NCBI GenBank assembly: GCA_029224185.1
Contig: CM055205.1
Coordinates: 13,525,961 to 13,589,960, forward strand
Reading direction: 5' to 3'
Origin: Karalla daura
Lineage: Eukaryota > Chordata > Actinopteri > Chaetodontiformes > Leiognathidae
Length of the DNA: 64,000 bases
Below the pieces are notes generated by a model. It saw only the letters and a program-made list of their open reading frames with translations. It ran no database searches and was not told the DNA's origin. Of the stretch, positions 52,501-62,100 are shown piece after piece. The translations under genes and the position numbers were made by a program. Every line of letters starts with the position of its first letter. Within the stretch, counting starts at the first letter, position 1.

Positions 52501-55500
52501 CTCAGAGTCATCGCAAACTGGTCTTTTCCTCTGTTTTAATCTCCGACGCTCCTCTCTCTCTGCTCTCGATCTCCTTTTCTCCTTTTACACTTTACGGTCT
52601 TACTTTCCTCTCCACTCTCATCCTTTCTCCTCTCTCAACTCCTCGACTCCCTGTCTGCCTATCTGGCTCTCTTCTCCATCACTCTGCTCCGTGTCGATGC
52701 AGGTTAAGCAGCAGCTTGCAGAGGAGGAACACGATGGAACTGTTTGTCCCGGGTAAAAATGTGTCTCTCAGCAGAAGGGGAGCAATTAGCGGGGCCACGA
52801 AAGTCAACAGCACGGGTGCAGACTTGCAGCTGACGTACACCTCAAACTGCAAGGAAATGCATTCAACTGTCGCTGACTTTAAGTTACATTTTAAGCAGAA
52901 CCTAGTGCGATAAAGCATGACGTTTTCATAAATTAGATACATTTAATTATATGCATATGCACTGCCTGCAGTTCTCTTGAGTGGAAGGTGAGCAGGCAAA
53001 AGGCAGATTTCCCTGCTGACACTTCTCAGTCTCTTTATTCTGCCCCTCTATTACTAGACTATACGTCGGTCCCCTTCTCATTTCATTGCCCAATTTCAGC
53101 TATTCTCACCCATAATGTATAGTGACGCACACACGCAAAAAGGACTAGACAGAGATGGACTCGAATCAAGGTGTTATAAAAGTAAGCAGGGGACTGCAAG
53201 ATTGAATATATCACAATATTTTTTAGCAGAAAACAACAAGAAGGACACCTCTAAACACCCAATCTTTTGCCTGGAGGACACAACACAAGGTATTATGATG
53301 ATGCAGTGAATGATTCCATTGGGAGAGTGATATCACCGCATGCAGAGAGGCACTAAGCAGCCACTCTGAACCACATGGGAGCTAAGTATCACCCACAGAG
53401 ATGGAAACTGCTACTGAACTGATATGTGGCTGCAGTTCTATGGCTACAGGCATAGAGCTCCCATTGGGATCCACAAATAAAGTAAAAACCTAAAATAGAG
53501 CATAAGTCTACGATAAGAGCAAAATGACACTGGCTACCTTTAATCCTGCAGGAAATGTGGCATCTGATATATCAATCTACTTCAGAGAAGAATTTACAAC
53601 TCTTTAAATCTCTCAATAACATTTCATCGTTTAATAATTTATCTTTTTTGCTGGATCAATGTGAAATTATGGATGGGAATTAATAAGAATTCAACTATTG
53701 CATTTTTTCATGAACTGTCTTTTATATCTACTCACAACTTCAACTTTGCACTTCTGCCTTGGCGCCATGTTTGTTGCAGTCTGAACAAAACGATGCAGGA
53801 TGCATGTGAACAAATTTTCAGTGAAGCAGAACTGCCCATCAAGCATACTTGATGGGCAGGCATGCAAACAGGTCAGTGGAATTGATTTACTGGATTCTTG
53901 ATTCCCAACCTCAGAAGCTAGTGTGTTAAAAGACTGTTTAAATAACAGTGTCATCTGCTTTCCCTCCTAATCCTAAACCTAACCAGCTGAACGATCACTC
54001 ACCATCACATGAGGGTGGAGGACCTTCGAACTCCAAGTGCGTTCCCAAGCGGCAGGTCAGGATGCTATTCCCGCTCAATTGGTAGCCTGGGAGACATCGG
54101 TAGCGCACTATGTCGCCTGAACGTTGGAGAAGAAGAGGAAGAAAGAGAGATATTGTCAGTGACAGCTCAGGGAGAGTGACAACAGTCCATGTGCGAGTGA
54201 TAGTTGTCAAAATATCCTTCATACACGGAACAGTGTTCCTGTAGAGGCCGGATGTCAGACAAAAGTATTTATGATCCATTGTGCCTCCCAGAGAAAGAGA
54301 AACTTCACAGCAAAAGAAAGCACCATAATAAATCCCCACTGGGAATCCTATAGATGAAACACTGTGTCACTGTAGCTGCCTTTGTGTCTCCAAATAATAA
54401 CCAGTGGAGGAGTTATGCAAATAAACAGATAAGGGCAAATAATCTCTATTGTCTTCTACAAGAGACAATGAGAGCACCTGCCTCTAATCCCTCTGGCTTC
54501 CAGGTTATTTTGTCATAATCATTCATTTATAGTGCTGTCTAGGCTCTGTTGTGGGTGTGAGGCTGCATTAAGTACCCACTGCCTCATGGGGTGTGTAGTC
54601 AATATGAGAGTCAGTGAACCTGGGGCAATCCACGCTAATGTTGGAATTAACTCTTTATGGTGCTGATGTCTGTTAGCAAATAAAATAAAAAAAATGAAAA
54701 AGTTGGCAGCACTTGAGTTGAAATGAGTGTGCTTTCTATTTTTCCTGTGACAGTGTTTCGCACCTACCAATTTTAAACTCTTTGCTTGCCATCAGGATCT
54801 CAGCATTAGGAATGATGGGTGGAGGCAGGCAGAACTGCAGCCTGTAAGCTTTATTCAGAGAATCAAAGACACAACAGAGTCAGAGTCAGTGTAGGATGTC
54901 TTTTAGAAAGAAGGATCAGACAAGAGGAGTAAAATCACACCTTGATAGCTGATTCGGAACAATCCGCCCTTCTCCGTGTTGCTGCGAAAGCGTATCAGCA
55001 CCTGATTGGATGTGCTGCTGGGAGGTTCGTTGGGCTCTCCGTCTGTGAAGACACCAAGTTTCCGTGCCGTCTCTTGTGGACCATCCCTAAAAGAATGGGG
55101 TAAAAAGGTCAAAGCTCAGAAGTTATTACAAAATCTAATGACACCCTGGTGTAAAGGGGTGATAATTAGCGGCAGGGATTTTCTGTCAACCTCCTCTGCT
55201 CAAAAGCTCCATCTCTACGCATAAAGCACCTTGAGGCTCTGTGACGCATCTCTTTGAGAAAAACCAAACAAAGCCACATGCCAGATTATTGTCAAACAGC
55301 TTCCAGCGGCAGAAGAGAACCAAGCTGCTCGCTTCATCATACCCAAAGCAATTACCGTGGTCCGCTCGGGGTGATTATGTTGAAATAAGGTAAAAATTAC
55401 AGATAAGCGTGAAATGACAGGTCTGGATTGCTGTGCTCGTGCTAAGTGCCATCCAATGGGAGTGTCTCTGGAAGCTGTGGCCCAGCCTTGGCAGTCCCCT

Positions 55501-57564
55501 GGTGTGGGCACGGCCGATTAAGCCAGCTCCCAGATTCCTGCCACAACCATTCAGCTTAAAAACCATCTGTCTTTGGCTGTCAGACTGGGCATGGGAGATT
55601 ACAAGCAGCTCTGGAAACGGCTGGCTAGGGACTGCTGCCTGACAGCACTCTGGCCAAGCCGCCATTACGGGGCCCATTTCCTTGGCTCAGTAGTTCAGTG
55701 GGTAGATACACAGCGGTGGTAACTGGAAACTGGGGAACACGATAGTCCCCATCTTGGCTCTGCAGGAGCTTGCTGGGAAAGATCAACACAGCAGGGGGTG
55801 TTTACAGAAGCACGGCAAAAACAATAGAAAGTGGACATTTTGGCTCAGTTCAGCCACGTCAGCCTGGTGACATTAAGTCGTCACAGACGACAGAAACTTC
55901 AAAATTTCTATGAGCTGAGATGTCATCCCACGCCATGTGGACTTTGTGTGGCCGTCAAGTTGCCAGGTTGGCCAGCACTCAGATCTCCGTTCTCGCTGAG
56001 AGTTGGGACCTTTGGAGCTCGTCTCGGCGAGAGGGGATCAACCGGGACTGGCAACCGCCATGCATGCAAAATCCTGTCTTTGGTCGCACATATGGCAGGC
56101 TCTGCCGTGTATTATGGGGGTGATGAAAAGAAGCTTTAGCGCTTGGTTCTCAGTGAGGCGAGAAGATAATATACACCTTCCACAGACACATCATGACACA
56201 AACACTAATGCACAGGACAAGAGCAAACACACACACATACACATTTCCATTACTGAAAAAAAAAAAAGATCAAAACCTACTCTCTGTGTCCCGCTCCGTT
56301 ATCTCACACACACATATTTAAAATGAGGGAACCATATTCCACCTATTGGTTTTATTGGTCCTCTATGGCTGACTGCAGTCATTACATGTTGGTGTTTGCA
56401 GTTTAGGAAATGGGACACAGACGTTTATGCCTCTTTTGCTGTCAGTTTAAAGTGCAAATAAATGAAGAAGGAAACCTGGTTGTTTTTGTTCCACCTCACA
56501 TTTTCACCCTTTACATTTCTAGAGATAATTCAATTCATATAATTAACATGCCAGAGAGCCAAGATGTGTTTTAAAAAATAGAAATAACGCCATGTGTCAA
56601 TCTGATAAAAAGGGCCACATTGACAAGAAAGTAAATATATTGCTGTATTTGTCTCTTTTAGATGTTGTTTCCAGAATTAGCAGGATACAATGTATCATCA
56701 GCAAACAAAAGTTGGGCTGCAACTAACAATACATTACTAATCAATTTGTCAGTTTAATGCATATTCCACAAAGGCCTTTATTTTTTCTGAATGAATTTTC
56801 TTGTCACAGACAACTAAAGAAACCAGAAAAGACTCACATTTAAGAAGGTAAGATTGACTAATTGATTCCTAAAATAGATGTTGATTAGTATATTTGGCAA
56901 TTAACAGTCAATTAATTCTAGTTGCTGCATGTATATACAGTAGTTTGTAGAACATATGCAGCCATGGAGAGGGTTGTTTCTTACCACACGGTGATGAAGT
57001 CATGTGGCCCGTGCACCTGCATCAGGGTAAAGTTGAGTTTGATGCCGAAGCCGGGGGCCACTGTGATGAGCCAGGAACAGTCGGCTGAGCTGGGGTACTC
57101 CTCTGGGTATCCCGGGGAGAAGATGGTCCCGTTGTCTGACGTGATGTTCCCACCGCATGGCACTGTGGGAGGGAGGGAGAGGGGGGGCACAGGCAGGGAG
57201 ACAGAGTACATATATCACTGGACCAGGAATGCAATGGAACAGATCCATAATTCGACTGCAATCACTGGAAAAAGGGGATTTTTCAACCCCCTCTCTTCTT
57301 CCTCTCTAACCCTTCTCAGTGTCTTCCCCCCCTCTCCTTCACTCTTCGTCTGGTGCCCGGGCGCTTGTCTGAGCTAAAGATTAGCCAGTAAAGCCTGTTA
57401 GCAAGTGGGGACTTGGATGGAGTGTTTTGCTAAGATAAGGCCTCAACCCCTTTCCCACTGGGGGTGAAGAGAGGGGGAGAGAGGGAGAGAGTGCAGAGAT
57501 GAGGCACGGGGGTTAGTGTGGACTGGGCTTTTGAGATGTACAGTATGTGTGTGAGGAATGGCTA

Positions 57565-57596
<32 letters not shown>

Positions 57597-59093
57597 ATTG
57601 TGTGTGTGTGTTTGTGTGTTTGTATGTCAGCCGTGCTTGAGTGGCAGGAAAGGTTAAAACAGCATGGCAAGGACAGTGTAGAAAACACCGTTACCTCACC
57701 TGCCCCACATGCTTTTTTACACTCTGGGATTAAAGAAACAGTACAGTAACATTCACTGTAATACACACACACAGGTCTAGAGGTTGTCTCAAATCTCCAT
57801 GCACAGAATTTGTGACTAAATTCCAAGCATTCCTCTGGAACTCAGGAGGTTCTAACTAACTTAACGATTACGAAGCTTAGCATTCCGACTCATGCCCTGA
57901 GAGAAACCCCATATTCACTGTGGTGGAGCTGAAAAAGTCAAAAGGGAAGAGGTAATCGCGGCAGTGCAGGCATCTCTGCATACTCCAACAGGGTATCGAG
58001 GTTAACAGCGCACTGCTGGATGCTTACGGGGAATACGATCATTCCCTCTGCAGCTGTTGCATGTTTCATCCATCTGTGTGTCTCTCTCAGGTAATGTGTA
58101 TGTTCATGTTGTACAGCAGCGTGCTGCAGCCCTGTGGCTGATAGGTCGCTGTGCCACAGGCCCACCTGTTAAATGAGATATCGATCAGGCCGATTGATTA
58201 AACCCGGGACACTCTGTGGAGCTGCACCTCTGGCTCATGCCTTCAACTGGCACACGGTTCATGTGAAAGTATGTGTCAGTGCTTTAGGGGTTTTTGGGGA
58301 AGACGATGCTATTGGTTTTAATCACAAATGGAGGAGCTTTCTCAACAAAGATATGCAAGAATGGTGCTGTGTTAAAAGTCAATTATCCCTTAGAAACTGC
58401 ACTGAATTGGTGCAACTACGACTATTTCAGCATACTTGCTGCCAGATAATGTCTTCTACTTTGATAACAAAATCACACAGATGCATCATAACAGCAAATC
58501 AGGATGCAAATTTTAAATGGAAACTATTTGGTCGCGTTGTCTGGCTTGAATCTAAAATATTGGACTGATTCACTAAAACAGCAGTGTATGGTGTGCACTT
58601 GTGTGTGCGTGAGTTGAAGTGTATCTATCCCATTACCGCTGAGATATCCATAATCACTGCATCTCCTGTTATATCACTGCCTTCCACCAGGTCACAGCCT
58701 TACAGCCAATTCAATTACATTCACAGTCAGAGGCATCAGGGCATGTCCTCCTGGTCATTTCAGATGGCAAATACCCACAACAACACACACTTGCATGCAC
58801 ACTCACAGACAAGCACACATTGTCTGGACAGGCAGAAACCAAAAAGACTAAATGCATTTGTTCTACACTAACACGTGCAAAAGCTGTACACTACAAAGTG
58901 GTAGGTGTATAGAAAATTCTCTCATATATATTATCACAGCATTTTGTGTTTTTGCAGGAGGATGCTATATTGAAATTCAGGACATTGCTTTGACTCCTGG
59001 ACTCACCACCACTACTACATTAACCTTAGGGCTCTATCTTAAAAGTGAACAGTCCTACATTCACTCACTCTCACACACACATGTACATACACA

Positions 59094-59150
<57 letters not shown>

Positions 59151-62100
59151 ATAATGGCCTTGACTAATAATCTTGTGAAAATTGAAAAGGCCTATGCTGA
59201 AGGAAAATAGCTGTGAGAGAATAAACTCTATCTCGTGTCCTTCCCTCTTTTCACACTGTTGCTCCATCTCTCACTCACATTTATCTCCCCCCACTCCCCA
59301 ATTCAAAGTTCTGGTGTCACGGCCATCACCTCCCTCTGTAATTTTGCTCGCTTCATTGAACAATCGACAGCTGGAGCATGAGAATGTGGGTCAAGGACGA
59401 GGCAAAAAGAAAGAACACCCATTACTTTTTTTTCCAATTCAGCCCCTCTTTTTATTCAAATTTTTTTCTTTGGTCTCCATTCCTCCTTACAGCAGTATCG
59501 ATTTTCATTGAGGAATGCTTTGCTCCATTAATGTGGAATTATAATTCAGTTTCATTTCATTGTTCATGAGAGGTAATTGTTATCTCCATAGCCACGAGTT
59601 ATGTAGATGATCTAATAGCAGCAAAATGAGTATAAGGTTTTATTCAACCCTGGCAGTTCTGGAAACCCAAAGGTTGTGCCATTTTATTTATACAGTATAT
59701 GCAGTAAGCATGTAACTGAGTCTGCTGTCACGACTGCTATACAAAACCAACCAAAATCATGTCATGTCCAAACCAATCAAACAACGTAATCTGAGGCCAC
59801 AAGAACTGTCAGCCATGGCTACCAACGTGCTGTGGTGATATCAATCTGTTTTGTGGACATTCCATTCATTAAGTGAACAGGGTGTGTTCGTGTAGCTGAT
59901 GTTTGTTTTGTCATGACCAATGAAAGAATGGTTGGTTTGTGCGTGGCATTTTGAAATTTGCCTGTTGTGGGTTGAATAAAGGCAGATTATATCTATCTCT
60001 TTACAACTTTGTAGCACTTGGGACTATTCCCATGTGAACACAAATCACCCAAAGTAAAAATGCAATCGTAATTACAGGTCCTGAATCTGAACACAACCTA
60101 AGTATAAGAAGCTCATGAATGCTGCTGGTGCATTCATACAGTCAGTACTACATCTCTTACCTTCACAGCGTGGGAACGGGTGGTCCCAGTTGCGGGTGGT
60201 GCCGTGTTCACAGGTAAGAATGGAGTGTCCCATCAGCTGATACCCAGGCAGACATTCGAAGGAAATAGACTGGCCCACGTTGAACCCAGCTCCCACCACC
60301 ACCCCATAGCGGAAAGGCTCCGGATCGGGACACTCCTGTAGCTCATAAGCTGAAAGAGGCATAGTGCATGAGTCTATGCAACAAATGCAAGGAAAACCTG
60401 ATGTTCAATGTGTGCATCTGCCTCTTTCTGCTCTTATCAATTAAGTCATTCCCTATGAAGTGTTAAATGATCACAGACACTTTGCTATCACACATTTGCC
60501 GCGATGTGTAACAGAGGCATAATAAAGAAACATCCGTGTCTTATTTTCCATCTCTAATTGCCGTTCCTCATCTTTCTGATGTTCTCCCTCCTTCCTCCAC
60601 TGCCTCATCCTCCTCCTCCTCCTCCTACGCTGCCTACGCCTCCGCCACAGAAAGGAGCTTTCAAAGGAAAAGAAATGCCAGAGGCGGGCTCGTCTTGCGC
60701 TGGAGGAGTATGATGCAGTCATCAGAAGTAGCGTAGGTAAATAACTTGTACTTTTTCTCCCCCTCTTGAATAGAAAGCAAAGCAGCCAGTGAGCCTTGAA
60801 GAACCAGGATATAAATATGACTAAAGAAATTGATTTCTATGGATCACAGCTTCTTTTTGTTGGAGATACCTCATGCAAATGCCGCAAGAAGGGGGGAGTA
60901 TTTGCAAATATAATGCCTGATTTATATGCTAATGTACACATAATTATTCAAATGTGCAATGCTAACTTTCAATTTGCTGGCTCATTTGTTGAATCACAGA
61001 ATATAAACTTTGTGTGCCTGTTGCATGTGCAGACAAGAGCAACTCATTCCTCACAGTCATGCCAATACACACAAGGACATTTATAGGCACGTTATGCAGA
61101 AATCTTCAAAGTTTTATACAGTGTGCACAGATATATCAAGCACAGTGCATGTATGCCAATCAGTCTGACAAAATCAGTTCCAGGGATAATTCAGTCATGG
61201 CTTTACACGTCAAAATAAAAGGCAAAAATAAAAAGATGTTTGTTGTGTAGTATTTTGCAGTAGGTTTAAGCATATATCGGGCACGATAGGAAACTGGTAA
61301 CACCTGGAAACACCTACACACCTACACAGAAACACCTAAACCTCTCAAATATTGCAAAAACATTTCTATCCTCTCATGAGGTGTTTTTTCCAGATATGCT
61401 GTGTATCACAAAAGTAACGAGAAAAACTGAACTTTCTAATAAAACAATGTTCTGGATGCACACCTTTGTCAAACTGGAGACTTGAGACAAGATGAATTAT
61501 GACAGGAACACCTTCAAGTGGCGATTGTACTTTTGTACGATTGTACATTGAAATTTTGAACATATTTTGCAAAAAGCTCATTTCCAAAAACTTGGGAAAT
61601 GCACCTAGTGGCAAGGAAAGGTAATCTGGGGCAAGCAAAAATCTCCAGCCACACTGTAGTAATTACTAGTATCTTAAGAGCGGCACAAAATACTGATACT
61701 GACCCTGCTTTACAATTGGCAAATTTTTGTCATGGTTATTATCCTCATTACTCCAAATACATATTAACTGAGTCTATTTTAGTCCAAGACAGTCCTCGGG
61801 CTGATCATTATTTCCTGCTCCAATCTTCTGCATCTTTAACTGAGAGCTTTGTAAGTTCACTTTCTGCCTCTTACCCTGGTATTCCAGCCTGAACCCCGGC
61901 TTGTTCTGGGAGTGATCGCTATGGAAATACACTGTGGTTTCATGGGAAGTGGTGAGGAGGGAGGACGGTATATCCTGCCCGCTGAATTGACCAACCACTG
62001 GGCTCGTGTCAAGGGGCCCATTGCGTATCTCAAGGAAATCATGGTTGGCCTCGGTGGAAAAGTTTAGGAACTGCATGTGGGCTCCTGGGAAAAGGAGAAA

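Larger units (their letters stand above)
48299..54002 (-). other. csmd2: csmd2 intron between Sushi13 and CUB14, longest in window
   Basis: 5.7 kb. Holds a perfect 12-bp stem-loop at 53832, a G-rich run at 51309, G-rich patches near 51950 and 52200, a pyrimidine-rich block at 52330-52690 and a poly-A near 49110. No exon fits the frame, and exons on both sides join directly. Confidence 0.82.
57163..60160 (-). other. csmd2: csmd2 intron between Sushi12 and CUB13
   Basis: 3.0 kb with two long dinucleotide arrays (57568-57629 and 59098-59147); no exon seen. Confidence 0.82.

Noticed and set aside
52473..52913. Plus-strand open frame of 146 codons rich in Ser, Leu and Pro
   Set aside because: It is read from a pyrimidine-rich tract inside a csmd2 intron; low complexity, not a protein family.
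59061..59267. Open frames across CA/GT arrays encoding Val-Cys or His-Thr repeats
   Set aside because: Translation of simple dinucleotide repeats, not genes.
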